DNA of 64,000 bases from DAOTTI01 sp034437795 (GCA_034437795.1 DAOTTI010000137.1:1-64000); one strand, 5' to 3'. Positions 16,734 to 26,199 are shown, counted from the first letter of the stretch. Numbers and translations: made by a program. Notes: generated from the letters alone by a model not told the origin.

Positions 16734-17639
16734 ATGGAACGGCGAACATTCGGGCGGACCGGCCTCAGTGTCACGCCCATCGGGCTGGGGGGCTACCCCT
16801 TCGGCGGGGTCAATCGCGCTGCAGGGTGGGACCCATTTACCCCCGAAGGTCGCCAGACGGCGATCGCCACCATCCACCGCGCCATCGACCTGGGGATCAA
16901 CTATATGGACACCGCGCCAAGCTACGGCGACGGCAATAGCGAGTCGATCTTCGGCGAGGCGCTGGCCCAGGGCGGCCGGCGCGGTCAGGTGATCCTGGCG
17001 ACCAAGTGCCGCTGGAACGGCACAGCCCAGGACGTGCTGGAGAGCGTCGAGCGGAGCTTGCGGCGCCTGCGCACCGACGTGATCGACGTCCTGCAGCTGC
17101 ACGGCGGGATGTTCACCGCGGAGAACGTCCACCACATCCTGCGCGAGGGCCCGCTGGACGCTATGCGCCGGGTGCGGGATGCCGGCTGGGTGCGCTTTCT
17201 CGGCTTCACCTGCGAGGAGCCGTGGACGGCGCGCCCGCTCATCGCCTCCGACGCCTTCGACGTGGTGCAGCTCCGCTACAACCTGATCTATCAGGGCGCG
17301 GCGCTGCACGCGCTGAACGAGGCGCGCGATCACCGGATGGGAGTGGCCGTGATGCGCCCCATGACCAGCGGCATCCTCCAGCGGACGCTGCGGTATCTCA
17401 AGCCGGAGTGGCCCGAGGCCGAGATCTATGCCCTCTGCCTCACCTACGTGCTCGCCGACTCCCGCGTGCACGTGGCCAACGTGGGCATGCGCTGGCCGCA
17501 CGAGGTGGAGCAGAACGTGGCCCTGGTGGAACGCTTCCGCCCTCCGGCCGGCTTCGACGTGGCCGACCTGCCGCGGCTCACCGCCGGCATCTACCGCGTG
17601 TCCGATCAGGAGGCGGGACTGGCGCCGGAGTCGCCGTGA
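16734..17639 (+). CDS. Aldo/keto reductase
   Basis: 301 residues of the AKR TIM barrel, NAD(P)H-dependent carbonyl/polyol oxidoreductase. Start motif RTFGRTGLSVTPIGLGGYPFGG. Catalytic tetrad: Asp and Tyr in NYMDTAPSYGDG, Lys in ILATKCRW, and His in DVLQLHGG. ATG at 16734. Although the frame is open about 430 bases further upstream, homology begins here, and a GAGGGAACG precedes it. The substrate is unknown; neighbours suggest sugars or polyols. At its 3' end it meets a convergent Gfo/Idh gene. Confidence 0.9.
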   Translation: MERRTFGRTGLSVTPIGLGGYPFGGVNRAAGWDPFTPEGRQTAIATIHRAIDLGINYMDTAPSYGDGNSESIFGEALAQGGRRGQVILATKCRWNGTAQDVLESVERSLRRLRTDVIDVLQLHGGMFTAENVHHILREGPLDAMRRVRDAGWVRFLGFTCEEPWTARPLIASDAFDVVQLRYNLIYQGAALHALNEARDHRMGVAVMRPMTSGILQRTLRYLKPEWPEAEIYALCLTYVLADSRVHVANVGMRWPHEVEQNVALVERFRPPAGFDVADLPRLTAGIYRVSDQEAGLAPESP

Positions 17640-17673
17640 GGGCGGGGGCGAGGAGCGAGGCGAAGAACGGGGG

Positions 17674-18804
17674 CTATCCGATCGTCCAGGTGGCGTCGTT
17701 GACCAGCGCGAGCTGGCCGCTCTGGGCGGAGCGGATGCCGGCGTCCAGGATGGCCATGGCGTCCAGGTTGAACTCCAGCTGGAGCGTCTCATGCAGGGGC
17801 TCGCCGGTCTCCAGGTGGTGCATGACCTCCTTGGCCAGCGTCTCGCGTCCCTCCGGGAGCGGGTCCAGGGGCACCACCTCCGGCTGCGTACCGCGGCCGC
17901 GGCGGATGGTGACGGTCTGGCGGTCGCCCTGGCGCTCCACCACAATCGTGCCGGTGGAGCCGTAGAGCAGCGGACCCGTCGGCACGCCGTGATCGGGGCA
18001 GGACCAGGTGGCCTCCAGAATGGCCAACGCCCTGGGGAAGCGGACGGTGATCACGGCGTTGTCGTCGGCATTGCCGTACTGGGTCAGGAAGTTGGCCCGC
18101 ATCCCGTAGGCGGCGACGGCCGGCTCGCCGATGAACCATCTGGACAGGCACGCGCCGTAACAGCAGTAATCGAGCAGCGCCCCGCCCCCGGCCGCGGCCT
18201 GGTGCCACCAGGTAGCGCCCTTCTCCTCGTCCGTCATCTCCACCGCCTGGCCGGCGACGCCCGGATGGGTGGAGCCGTGGGAGAGGGGGCCCATCGAGCC
18301 GGCGCGCCACTTGACCTGCCAGAGCTGGCCGATGGCGCCCTCCCGCACTAGGCGGTGGGCGGTGCGCACCGCCGGCGACCAGGTGGTGGGCCAGTTCACC
18401 ACCAGGGTCACGCCCGCGCGGCGCGCCGCGCGGGCCATGCGCAGCGCCTCCGGCTGGGAGGCGGCCATCGGCTTCTCCGTGACCATGTGTGCCCCGTGGG
18501 CCGCGATCGCCTCGGCCACCTCGCCGTGGCGCGCGTTCTCGGGGCAGAACAGGACCAGATCGAAGCGCTCCTTGTCCAGCATCTCACGATAGTCGTCGTA
18601 GACCTTCGGGATGCCGATGTCCTCGTGGGCGTGGCGCTTGTTCCAGTCGCGCGTGAACCGGGCTTCCACCAGCTCGGGCACGGCCGGCTTGGTGTCGGCG
18701 CAGGCCACCCACTCCACGTTCGGTAGCTCGTGAAAGACGCGCATCAGCTCGTTAATGTGCATGTGGGCGAACCCGATGACGCCCAGCCGGTAGGTCTTTG
18801 GCAT
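17674..18804 (-). CDS. Gfo/Idh/MocA family oxidoreductase
   Basis: 376 residues. Rossmann N-terminus RLGVIGFAHMHINEL, in which the usual GxGxxG is replaced by GFAHMH. DLVLFCPENARHGEVAEAI and VTEKPMAAS (Lys of EKP) are followed by the C-terminal domain, with GGGALLDYCCYGACLSRWF in the catalytic region. Start ATG at 18804 with GAGGAGG upstream. It lies 61 bases after the alcohol dehydrogenase gene on the same strand and is probably in one operon with it. The substrate is unknown. Confidence 0.88.
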   Translation of the reverse strand: MPKTYRLGVIGFAHMHINELMRVFHELPNVEWVACADTKPAVPELVEARFTRDWNKRHAHEDIGIPKVYDDYREMLDKERFDLVLFCPENARHGEVAEAIAAHGAHMVTEKPMAASQPEALRMARAARRAGVTLVVNWPTTWSPAVRTAHRLVREGAIGQLWQVKWRAGSMGPLSHGSTHPGVAGQAVEMTDEEKGATWWHQAAAGGGALLDYCCYGACLSRWFIGEPAVAAYGMRANFLTQYGNADDNAVITVRFPRALAILEATWSCPDHGVPTGPLLYGSTGTIVVERQGDRQTVTIRRGRGTQPEVVPLDPLPEGRETLAKEVMHHLETGEPLHETLQLEFNLDAMAILDAGIRSAQSGQLALVNDATWTIG

Positions 18805-18865
18805 CGTCGCCTCCTCTGCCCTGTCGCGCAGCCGCGCAGCGCGCGCTTAGCTGTCAGCTTAGCTG

Positions 18866-19885
18866 TCAGTTGAAGGTGATCACGCACTTCCCCGTCTTGC
18901 CGGCGTCGAAGAGCCGGAAGGCGGCGTCCGCTTCCTCCAGCGAGAAGGTGTGGGTGATGATCTGGCGTAACGGCACCTTCCGGTCCACGATGAAGCGGGC
19001 GCACTCTTCCATGCCGACCGTGCTAAAGGTCCATGACCCATGGATCGTGAGCTGCTTGTGGATGATCTGCGGGCTCACGTCAAAGGTCGTCGTATTGCCC
19101 TCTCCCACAAAGCACACACGGCCGAAGATGCGGGCGCTGCGCACCGCGTTGACGCGGGCCTCCGGATTGCCGGTGGCGTCGAGCGTGGCGTCGGCCCCCT
19201 CGCCGTGGGTCAGGTCCAGGATGGTCCTGACGGGATCCCGCGCCATGGCGTTGATCGTCTCACTGGCACCGTACCGGCCGGCCAGCTGTAGCCGCTCTTC
19301 GCAGACGTCAATGGCGATGACGTGCGCCCCCATCGCCGCCCCCAGTATGGTGGCGCTGAGCCCGACCGGCCCCTGGCCGAAGACGGCCAGCGTGTCCCGC
19401 CCAGAGACGTCCAGGCGCTTGAGCGCCATGTAGGCGGTGCCGGTGCCGCAGGCCACGGCCGCCCCTTCCTCGAAGGTCAGCTCATCCGGGAGGCGTACCA
19501 TGGTCCGGGCCGGTGCCAGCAGGTAGTCGGCGTTTCCCCCGTGGGCATTGGAGCCGTAGGTCTTGTGGCTGACCAGGCATAGCTGAGAGTAGCCCACGCG
19601 GCAGTACTTGCACTGCCCGCAGCCCACGTAATGGTGCATCATCACGCGGTCGCCGGCCTGCCAGCCGGTCACGGCCTCGCCCGCGGCCACGATCACGCCG
19701 CAGGGCTCGTGGCCGGAGATAAAGACCTTGTCTGGATCACGCCGTGGCCCGCGATAGGGGCGCAGGTCGCTCCCACAGATGCCGGAGGCCTTCATTGCCA
19801 GCACGACGTCGTGCGGCCCCGGCGACGGATCCGGATAGTGGCGCAGCTCCGTTTGGCGCTCACCTAACAGCACTAGCCCGCGCAT
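18866..19885 (-). CDS. Zinc-dependent alcohol dehydrogenase (MDR family, sorbitol/threonine dehydrogenase-like)
   Basis: 339 residues. Catalytic zinc site: ASGICGSDLRPYRG (Cys) and FISGHEPCGVIV (His-Glu). Structural zinc loop: GCGQCKYCRVGYSQLC (four Cys). NAD(P) site: LAVFGQGPVGLSATILGAAMGA. ATG at 19885 with GGAGG upstream. Between this gene and the next lies a short direct repeat of TTAGCTGTCAG. It likely oxidises a polyol or sugar alcohol, and the paired Gfo/Idh gene supports a carbohydrate pathway. Confidence 0.9.
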   Translation of the reverse strand: MRGLVLLGERQTELRHYPDPSPGPHDVVLAMKASGICGSDLRPYRGPRRDPDKVFISGHEPCGVIVAAGEAVTGWQAGDRVMMHHYVGCGQCKYCRVGYSQLCLVSHKTYGSNAHGGNADYLLAPARTMVRLPDELTFEEGAAVACGTGTAYMALKRLDVSGRDTLAVFGQGPVGLSATILGAAMGAHVIAIDVCEERLQLAGRYGASETINAMARDPVRTILDLTHGEGADATLDATGNPEARVNAVRSARIFGRVCFVGEGNTTTFDVSPQIIHKQLTIHGSWTFSTVGMEECARFIVDRKVPLRQIITHTFSLEEADAAFRLFDAGKTGKCVITFN

Positions 19886-19902
19886 GCGTGCCCCTCCGAT
19901 CT

Positions 19903-19916
19903 TTGAAGCTCTTCAA
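19903..19916. promoter_or_regulatory. Palindrome in front of the alcohol dehydrogenase operon
   Basis: Perfect 6-2-6 inverted repeat TTGAAGCTCTTCAA, 18 bases upstream of the ADH start codon, next to its RBS. The position suits a repressor operator; no cognate regulator is adjacent. Confidence 0.3.
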
Positions 19917-20017
19917 GCAGTAACCTGGCTTCGCATCAGCCCTTGTGCGTCCCAAGGGTACCGCTCCCGGCGAGATAGCACCACTCCCCGTTTGGCCCCG
20001 CCGCCCCGCGGCCCCGA

Positions 20018-20105
20018 CGCGGGGACGCGCGGGCACGGAGACGCGGGGAGGGACGTCACCCCCTAGCCCCCTCTCCGACGTGGGGACGCGGAGAGGCGGA
20101 GAGGA
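20018..20105. repeat. Family B repeats with degenerate copies
   Basis: Contains GTCACCCCCTAGCC and a degraded CCCTCTCCG hairpin, with several GACGCGGGGA units around it. A family B tail (CTGGCGCCATCTTCAGC) appears at about 20259. The rest of the gap 19886-20334 shows no gene. Confidence 0.6.
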
Positions 20106-20334
20106 GGGACGCCAGCCAGGGGTAAGGGATCTGGCCCATGGTGGCCGCGCCGCCCGCGCGCCGACGTGGAGAAGGGGACGACAGCCACGGCCGTGCGGAT
20201 CGGTCGCGCGGCGTCTTCACCCGCACGCGGGGAGGGCGGAACGCCGCCGATGGCCTGGCGCCATCTTCAGCTTGCGCCCTTGGCGGGGGCACAATGCGGT
20301 GGAGCCGGTTGGCCTGGCTACACTCTGGCGCGGC

Positions 20335-22332
20335 ATGTCGCTCTCCTGCGGGCACCGGCAGCGAGGCCACTGGTCGAGGTGGGTTGCCTCGCTGGCCGCG
20401 GTGGGCCTGGCCGTGGCCTTGGGATGGATCGATCCGGCGGCAGCCGGCGACCTGCGCCCCAGCCCGGACGCGGTGGAGTACGCCCTGGCGGCCGAGGCGC
20501 TGGCGCGCTTCCGGCCACCGGAGGTCCGCATCGGCGATCTGGCGGCCCCGCCCCGCTATCCTTTCGGCTTCCCGCTCCTCGCCGCCCCGTTCTTCTGGTG
20601 GCCGGGCGGCGAACCGGCAGCGCTTCATCGTGCTGCACTGGCCTCACTCGCGGCGGGCGTGGCGATGGTCTGGTGTGTGGCCCTGGCCGGCCGGCGCGCC
20701 TTCGGGGGGCCGGCCGCGGCCCTGGCGGTGCTGCTGGCCCTGCTCAGCCCCTTCTACCAGACGTACACGCGCCTGGTCATGGCCGAGATGGCGACTGCGG
20801 CCATTTTTGCGGCCATGGCGGTGGTGCTGGCCGGGTGGCCGGCCAGGGCGGATGCCGGCTCGTGGCGGGGCGCCACCGGCCGCGGGGCGGCCCTGGGCGT
20901 GCTGCTGGCGGGGGCGACCACCGTACGCCTCGCCAACGTACAGGCGGGGGCCGCCGTGCTGGCGGCGCTCTTGCTCGGACCTGCAGCCGGTCGCCGGCGC
21001 GCGCTCCTGGCCTGTACCGGCGCCTTCACATTGGGCATGGCACCGCTGCTTGCCTACCAGTGGACCACGTTCGGCTCGCCCCTCCGTACGGGCTACCACC
21101 TGTGGACGCCCGACTGGGCCGGCGCCGGCCGAGCGGTGTTCCACGCCGGCTATGCGCTGCGGGCGCCAGCGCTCCCGTCCGGTGCGATGCAGCCGAACCT
21201 GGCCCACTATCTCGCCGCCTGGCTCGGGCTGCCGGCGCGGGGCGACGCGGGGGAGCCGGTGCCGAGCCCGGTCCACACCTCGCTGGCGGCTCCCTTGGCC
21301 ATGGCCGCCGTGGCGGGGACCTGGAGCGGGCTCCGTCGCCCGCCGTCGCGCCCGGTGGCGGCCTTTATCACCGCCGGCGTGGCGGCGGCGCTGGTGGCGT
21401 ATGGGGCCTACTTCTACCAGGACGTGCGCTTCATCGCCCCGTGGGCGCCGCTGTGGCTGCTCCTGGCGGCAGCCGGCATCGTCTGGGGAGCCGGCGGCAT
21501 CTGGGCGTTCGCATCCACGCACTGGTCTCAGGCGCGCGTGTTCTGCCCGGCCGGCGTTGACGCCGTTGGGACGGCGCGGGCCAGCAGCGCGGTGGCTTCG
21601 CTGAGTACGGCCATCGCCGGCGGGACAAGTGTGGCGCTCCTGGTGGCGGTGGCCATCGGGGCGCCTGCCGTGGTGACGCAGGCCCCGCTCTGGCAGCGAG
21701 TGGTGGAGCGACGTCCGGCGCCGGTCCCGCCCCGGCTGGCGCAGCTTCAGGCCCTGGCGCGCGAAGCGCCCCCCGACGCCTGGATCATCACGGCCATCGA
21801 TGGCCCGCTGGTCGACTACTATGCGCTGCGCGGCACGCAGCGCCGCTACCTGGCGCTGGCCCGCGGCCTCGAATTCGTCGATAAGCCGCCCTTTCGCCGC
21901 GTGCCGGCAGCGCCCGAGGCGCGTGCGGCGATCGGGGCGCGGCTGGCGGCGACCTCTGATCCCATCGCGGCAGGCGTCATCATTGACCGGTGGTCGCTTG
22001 AGTTCGCGGAGCGGCTTCCCGCCTACCGCGCCGAGCTCGACCGCGTGCTGGCCGGGTTGGAGCTCTGGCCGGGGGGCGCCGGCGCGCCGGTGCGCCCGAG
22101 CTTCTACATCGTTGCGCCGGCCGGCGCGGACCGAGGCGTGTCGCGATATGCCCTGCGGGACGGCGAGCCGCTGCGGGGCAGCGGCGACGCGATATTCGTC
22201 TACGAGCGGGGCTACCGCCGGCACCTGCCCAGCATCGCCGCCTTCCTGGCGCGCGGCCTCCGGTGGGAGGACGTCCGGCGCCTGCCCGACGTGGTGCTGG
22301 AGGCCATTCCGGTGGCGCCTCCCCTCAGCTGA
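20335..22332 (+). CDS. Membrane glycosyltransferase-like protein (GT-C / ArnT-PMT type)
   Basis: 665 residues with about 10-11 hydrophobic segments, followed by a soluble C-terminal part from roughly residue 440. The first periplasmic loop has SPDAVEYALAAEALARF and PPRYPFGFPLL, similar to the acidic motif and substrate loop of GT-C enzymes such as PMT/ArnT, which use polyprenyl-phosphate sugars. The ATG at 20335 was chosen because hydrophobic sequence starts shortly after; the open frame upstream covers repeat DNA. The C-terminal soluble region (ITAIDGPLVDYYALRGTQRR) fits the usual nucleotide-free lumenal domain. Substrate unknown. Confidence 0.75.
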   Translation: MSLSCGHRQRGHWSRWVASLAAVGLAVALGWIDPAAAGDLRPSPDAVEYALAAEALARFRPPEVRIGDLAAPPRYPFGFPLLAAPFFWWPGGEPAALHRAALASLAAGVAMVWCVALAGRRAFGGPAAALAVLLALLSPFYQTYTRLVMAEMATAAIFAAMAVVLAGWPARADAGSWRGATGRGAALGVLLAGATTVRLANVQAGAAVLAALLLGPAAGRRRALLACTGAFTLGMAPLLAYQWTTFGSPLRTGYHLWTPDWAGAGRAVFHAGYALRAPALPSGAMQPNLAHYLAAWLGLPARGDAGEPVPSPVHTSLAAPLAMAAVAGTWSGLRRPPSRPVAAFITAGVAAALVAYGAYFYQDVRFIAPWAPLWLLLAAAGIVWGAGGIWAFASTHWSQARVFCPAGVDAVGTARASSAVASLSTAIAGGTSVALLVAVAIGAPAVVTQAPLWQRVVERRPAPVPPRLAQLQALAREAPPDAWIITAIDGPLVDYYALRGTQRRYLALARGLEFVDKPPFRRVPAAPEARAAIGARLAATSDPIAAGVIIDRWSLEFAERLPAYRAELDRVLAGLELWPGGAGAPVRPSFYIVAPAGADRGVSRYALRDGEPLRGSGDAIFVYERGYRRHLPSIAAFLARGLRWEDVRRLPDVVLEAIPVAPPLS

Positions 22333-22365
22333 GCCGCCGGCCCTGCCGCCCGCCTCACCCCGACG

Positions 22366-22600
22366 CGCAGACGTGGAGACGCGGGGAACAGACCTCACCC
22401 CTTCGGTCGTGGCCGCGCCGGGAGGGACCTCACCCCCTAGCCCCCTTTCCGACACGGAGAGGGGAACGCGGGCCACGGCCGTACGGCTTAGCGGTGCCGG
22501 GAGGGACGACCTCACGCCTTCGGTCGTGGCCGCGCCGGGAGGGAAGAGAGACCTCACCCCCTAGCCCCGTCTCCGACACGGAGAGGGGGAACGATGGCCA
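22366..22600. repeat. Family B repeat array
   Basis: Two full CTCACCCCCTAGCC + CCC...TCTCCG/CGGAGAGG units (about 22430-22465 and 22552-22592). Truncated CCTCACCCCTTCGGTCGTGG units and GGCCACGGCCGTACGG segments alternate with them. The 22333-22932 gap has no convincing gene. Confidence 0.75.
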
Positions 22601-22762
22601 CGGCCGTACGGCTGGATCGCGCCGCTCGCGGTCTCGCACGCCGGAGCGGGAGACGGGGCCGTGGCCTGGTGTGCCGGCCACACAATCGCCTATGCTCAAT
22701 CACTTGCTGAACCGGCCTGGGGGCGCGGGAGCAGGGAGGGGTGCAACCAGCTTTCGCGGATG

Positions 22763-22806
22763 GTGGAGCCCTCACCCTAGCCCTCTCCCATTGGGAGAGA
22801 GAACCA
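22763..22806. repeat. Family A palindromic repeat
   Basis: GGAGCCCTCACCCTAGCC lead-in followed by CTCTCCCA/TGGGAGAG inverted pair. Confidence 0.75.
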
Positions 22807-22932
22807 ACGGCGCCCGGTTCGGTTCCATCCGAGATTACCGCACGCACCCAGCAGGGAGTGCGCTGGCGCCTCCAATCCGGGTACGCTAGACGATGGCAAA
22901 GCGGTGCTGAGCCGGAGGGAGGCACATCGGCC

Positions 22933-23412
22933 GTGAGCGAGACGAGCGGTGGACCGACCGGTATCGAGGGATGGCGTCAGCTGCTGGTGCCGGTGCGTGG
23001 CGGCGCCGATGCCCTGGCGCGGGCACGGCTGGCGCTGCGCCTGGCGGCAGCCACCGGCGCCCGCGTCACTGCCCTGTACGTGGTGGACGAACGGCTGCTG
23101 GGCGACCCCGATGCCGCCCTGGTGCGGGACACGCTGCACCACCAGCTGGTGCGGGAAGGCGAGGCCGTGCTGAAGAGCATCGTTGAGCTGCCGGAAGCGC
23201 AGGGGGTCCACGTCACGACGCGAGTGGCGCGTGGGCAGGTGGTGGAGACGATCGTCCGCGTGGCCGATGAGATTGGGGCCGATGTGATTGTAGTGGGGTC
23301 CCACCGCCAGACCTGGCTCGGACGTCTGCTGGGCGGGAGCGTCGCCGAATCGGTGCTGCGCGCCGCCAGGTGCGCCGTTCTGGCCATTCCGCCACGGGAG
23401 CGCGCCGCGTGA
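22933..23412 (+). CDS. Universal stress protein (UspA family)
   Basis: 159 residues. The N-terminal strand WRQLLVPVRGGADALARARL holds an Arg-Gly-Gly in place of the common DGS. The ATP-binding tail GADVIVVGSHRQTW and GGSVAESVLRAARCAVLAI matches the G-2x-G-9x-G(S) pattern. GTG at 22933 with GGAGGGAGG upstream. Probably a cytosolic stress-response nucleotide-binding protein. Not obviously co-transcribed with neighbours. Confidence 0.88.
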   Translation: MSETSGGPTGIEGWRQLLVPVRGGADALARARLALRLAAATGARVTALYVVDERLLGDPDAALVRDTLHHQLVREGEAVLKSIVELPEAQGVHVTTRVARGQVVETIVRVADEIGADVIVVGSHRQTWLGRLLGGSVAESVLRAARCAVLAIPPRERAA

Positions 23413-23652
23413 CCGGTCCCCGCCGTCGCGCCGCCAGCCAGGGCGTGAGATCGGTGCTTATCCGCGCTCATGGTATGGCGCGAATGGCCCGCCGGCGGCG
23501 ATGGCGGCGCCGTTGATGGGTGATGGCCAGGTCGGCGTGCCCTCTAGCCCCACCGTACCCGCCCAGAGACCGGACCCCGCTTGGACAGGCGAGAGAACCT
23601 AGAGAAACTCAGAGAGCTGAGAGCACCGAGAGCAATCTAGCAGAGGTGAGTC

Positions 23653-24087
23653 GTGGCTGAAGAGAGAGCTGCCGACGGATCCGATTATCCCCAGGACCGG
23701 CAGGACGCGCAAGAGGCCGGTGAAGCCGAGGCCGCATTGGCGGAAGAGGCGGTGCTGAACGCCGCTGTCGCCTTTGCCGGCCACGTGGTGACCGCCGCGC
23801 AGCAGGCAGCCGAAAAGGCAGGCGAGAACGTCTCTCCTGCCCTGCAGGAGGCCATGTACCGGCAGTATCTGTTGGAGACGGCCACCCTGTGCCTGCGTCG
23901 GCTGGGCGAGGCCTATGCCCGCGCGGCCGACGATCCGGCGCAGGCGGCGCTTGCCGGCCTGCTGCGCGATGGCGCGGAGCGGGCCAGGCAGGTCTCGGCC
24001 ACTGCCGAAGCGCTCGGCGACCTGGCCCTCGACCTGCTGGAACGGCTGGTGGCGGCGTCACGGGAGCCGCCGACGGGCGCGGGCTGA
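23653..24087 (+). CDS. Hypothetical alpha-helical protein
   Basis: 144 residues, rich in Ala and Glu, predicted entirely helical (HVVTAAQQAAEKAGENV, ATLCLRRLGEAYARAADD, LGDLALDLLERLVAA). No signal peptide or membrane helix and no known domain. GTG at 23653 preceded by AGAGGTGAG. The leader just upstream (23581-23640) is an unusual purine-rich GAGAG/AGAGC tract. Its 3' end overlaps the convergent hypothetical gene by 30 bases, so the two may be linked or antisense-regulated. Confidence 0.6.
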   Translation: MAEERAADGSDYPQDRQDAQEAGEAEAALAEEAVLNAAVAFAGHVVTAAQQAAEKAGENVSPALQEAMYRQYLLETATLCLRRLGEAYARAADDPAQAALAGLLRDGAERARQVSATAEALGDLALDLLERLVAASREPPTGAG

Positions 24088-24585
24088 GCCGCGCGCACTA
24101 CTATTGCTGGGCCGGGTGTCGCGCGGGCGAGCCGCCGCCCGGTCGCCTCGCGGGGATCGGGACGGGCGTCCCTGCTGGCGACGGTCACGAGGTGGCTCGC
24201 GCCAGCGCCGCAGCAGGTCCTGCAAGGCCTGTTGCCAGGCGCGGGCCTCTGTGGGCGCCTGGCCGCCCGACAGTCTCGGGCGCTCCCACAGGGTCTCCAG
24301 CAGGAACGCGAGCAACGCCTCGCGGAGCCAGCGCGGGACCGGCTGGCCAGCGTTTAGGCAGGCCACCAGCGCTCGCGACAGCCCATCCGTCTGGCCGGCC
24401 ACGAACGGTTCGTTGACGCGCCAGCGCCGGGTGGTGGCGAGCAGATCGAGGACGGTCCAGGTATCGAGCCGTTCGGGTGGCGGCGCCGGTGGTGGGCCGA
24501 CCCGTCCCGGCGGGCGGGGCGCCGACCCTGACGGCGGGGCATGTCCACCGGGCGCCAGATCTGGATCGACGTTCGTCATGGGCAA
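24058..24585 (-). CDS. Hypothetical protein
   Basis: 175 residues. The middle (TWTVLDLLATTRRWRVNEPF, VAGQTDGLSRALVACLNAG, RWLREALLAFLLETLW) looks like a folded helical domain, flanked by Pro/Gly-rich N-terminal and Arg/Ser-rich C-terminal tails. No family recognised. The low-complexity ends and lack of a clear RBS keep this uncertain. Convergent with, and overlapping, the helical protein gene. Confidence 0.4.
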   Translation of the reverse strand: MPMTNVDPDLAPGGHAPPSGSAPRPPGRVGPPPAPPPERLDTWTVLDLLATTRRWRVNEPFVAGQTDGLSRALVACLNAGQPVPRWLREALLAFLLETLWERPRLSGGQAPTEARAWQQALQDLLRRWREPPRDRRQQGRPSRSPRGDRAAARPRDTRPSNSSARGSARARRRLP

Positions 24586-24720
24586 GCTGCCGGCGCTGCA
24601 TGCGGGCCAGGAAACGGGAGATCTCTCACGGGCAGGCTACCAAACGGCGACCGGTACGATCAGGCCCCGCATGCAGCGCCCTGGCCGGCCGGTACTGCGG
24701 GACCAGTGGCCCGATCACGT

Positions 24721-26178
24721 ATGATCAGGTTCTGCATGCAGCGCGCTCGCGCCCCAGGCTCCGCCGCGCCGGTACCGCCGGCTGCGCCCCCGCAGGCAGG
24801 GCAGGCAGACCACGCAGGGTCGGTAGGGGAGACTGGGAAGGAACCGGATCGCGGAGGGCGAGCCCCGCGCCCGGCCGAGGCAGGCTCACGGGCCCACGTG
24901 CCGCTGCTGGCGCTGCTCACGCTGGCCCACGTTCTGGTGGATACCTACGCCACCATCGTGCCAGCCCTGCTCCCCTTCTGGCAGGCCCGCTTCCAGCTCA
25001 GCTACGGCCTGGCCGGGCTGATCACCGGCATCGCCAACGTGACGTCATCTGTGGCGCAGCCGCTGGTGGGGATGCTCACCGACCGCGGGCGCCACCCGCG
25101 CTGGCTGGCCATCGCCTGCCTGGTCGCCGCTGCGGGGATCAGCGCTACCGGCCTGGCCGCATCCTATCCGCTGTTCCTCGCCCTGGTGGTGTGCGGCGGG
25201 CTGGGCGTGAGCAGCTTTCATCCCCAGGGCTACAAGCTCGTCGGGCTGCACTCCGGCCGGCGGCAGGCGGCGGCTACGTCCTGGTTTCTGGTGGGCGGCA
25301 ATCTGGGGGTGGCCCTCGGGCCGCTGGTCGGTACGGCCGCGGTGCTCCGGTTCGGGCTGCCGGGGACGGCGCTGCTCTTGCTGCCTGGCGCGGCCCTGGC
25401 CGCCGTCCTGTGGTGGCTGGTGCCCCGCTGGACCAGGGCCGAGGCCTCCGGCCAGCGGGTTGGCGGCGCCGCGCTGGGGCGCGATGGGCGCTGGCGCGCG
25501 CCGACGGGCGACACGACGGATAGCGCGCGTGTATTGCCGGCACCGTCTGCGGCGCCGCCCATGGTACCGCCCGTGGTCGCCGGTCTGAGTATGGGGCGGC
25601 GGATGGCGGCGATTGCCCTGCTGGTCGCAGCCGTGGCGGTGCGCTCCACGGTCACGAGTTCGCTGGCCAGCTTCATCCCGCTCTACTACGTGCGCGTCGC
25701 CGGCATGAGCGAGGCCTTCGCCAGCCGCGTGCTGGCGGGCACGCTCCTGAGCGGCGCGGCCGCCACCATCGCCGGCGGCTATCTGGCCGACCGGTGGGGC
25801 CGGCTCCGCACCATTGGCGCCACCCTGCTCCCCGTCCCCGCGCTGCTGCTGGCCTTCCTGGCTGCGCCTCCTGACAGCCCTGCGACACTAGCGGCGCTGT
25901 GGGCGGCGGGGGCCCTGGTCACGGCCTCGTTTTCGATTACGGTGGTCCTGGCCCAGGACCTGTGGTACGAGCGCCGCGCGCTGGCCTCCGGCGTGATCGT
26001 CGGCTTCGCCTTCGGGACGGGTGGCCTGTTCGTGCCCCTGGTGGGGGCCCTCGCCGACCGGTGGGGCCTGGCGGCGGGGCTGCGGCTGGTGGCGCTGCTC
26101 CCGCTCGTCTCCCTGCTGCTGTTCGGCCTCCTGGCGGCGCTGCTCGAGCGCCCCCGACCGGCGGCGCCGGCTGGGTAG
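24721..26178 (+). CDS. MFS transporter, fosmidomycin-resistance (Fsr)-like
   Basis: 485 residues, about 12 membrane helices. After a polar N-terminal stretch of about 58 residues, LLALLTLAHVLVDTYATIVPALLPFW is the typical Fsr first helix. GMLTDRGRHPRWLAI is the helix 2-3 loop, and SSFHPQGYKLVGLHSG matches the Fsr FHP motif. A long Pro/Ala loop splits the two halves; the second half has GGYLADRWGRLRTIG. Start at ATG 24721 or 24736. Fsr relatives export drugs or small metabolites; the substrate here is unknown. Confidence 0.82.
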   Translation: MIRFCMQRARAPGSAAPVPPAAPPQAGQADHAGSVGETGKEPDRGGRAPRPAEAGSRAHVPLLALLTLAHVLVDTYATIVPALLPFWQARFQLSYGLAGLITGIANVTSSVAQPLVGMLTDRGRHPRWLAIACLVAAAGISATGLAASYPLFLALVVCGGLGVSSFHPQGYKLVGLHSGRRQAAATSWFLVGGNLGVALGPLVGTAAVLRFGLPGTALLLLPGAALAAVLWWLVPRWTRAEASGQRVGGAALGRDGRWRAPTGDTTDSARVLPAPSAAPPMVPPVVAGLSMGRRMAAIALLVAAVAVRSTVTSSLASFIPLYYVRVAGMSEAFASRVLAGTLLSGAAATIAGGYLADRWGRLRTIGATLLPVPALLLAFLAAPPDSPATLAALWAAGALVTASFSITVVLAQDLWYERRALASGVIVGFAFGTGGLFVPLVGALADRWGLAAGLRLVALLPLVSLLLFGLLAALLERPRPAAPAG

Positions 26179-26199
26179 CGCCATTGGGGGTGGCAACGG

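Noticed and set aside
20644..22557. Long 637-residue minus-strand frame
   Set aside because: Shadow of the membrane glycosyltransferase gene; Arg/Gly/His-rich composition and no motif. Typical of antisense frames in GC-rich DNA.
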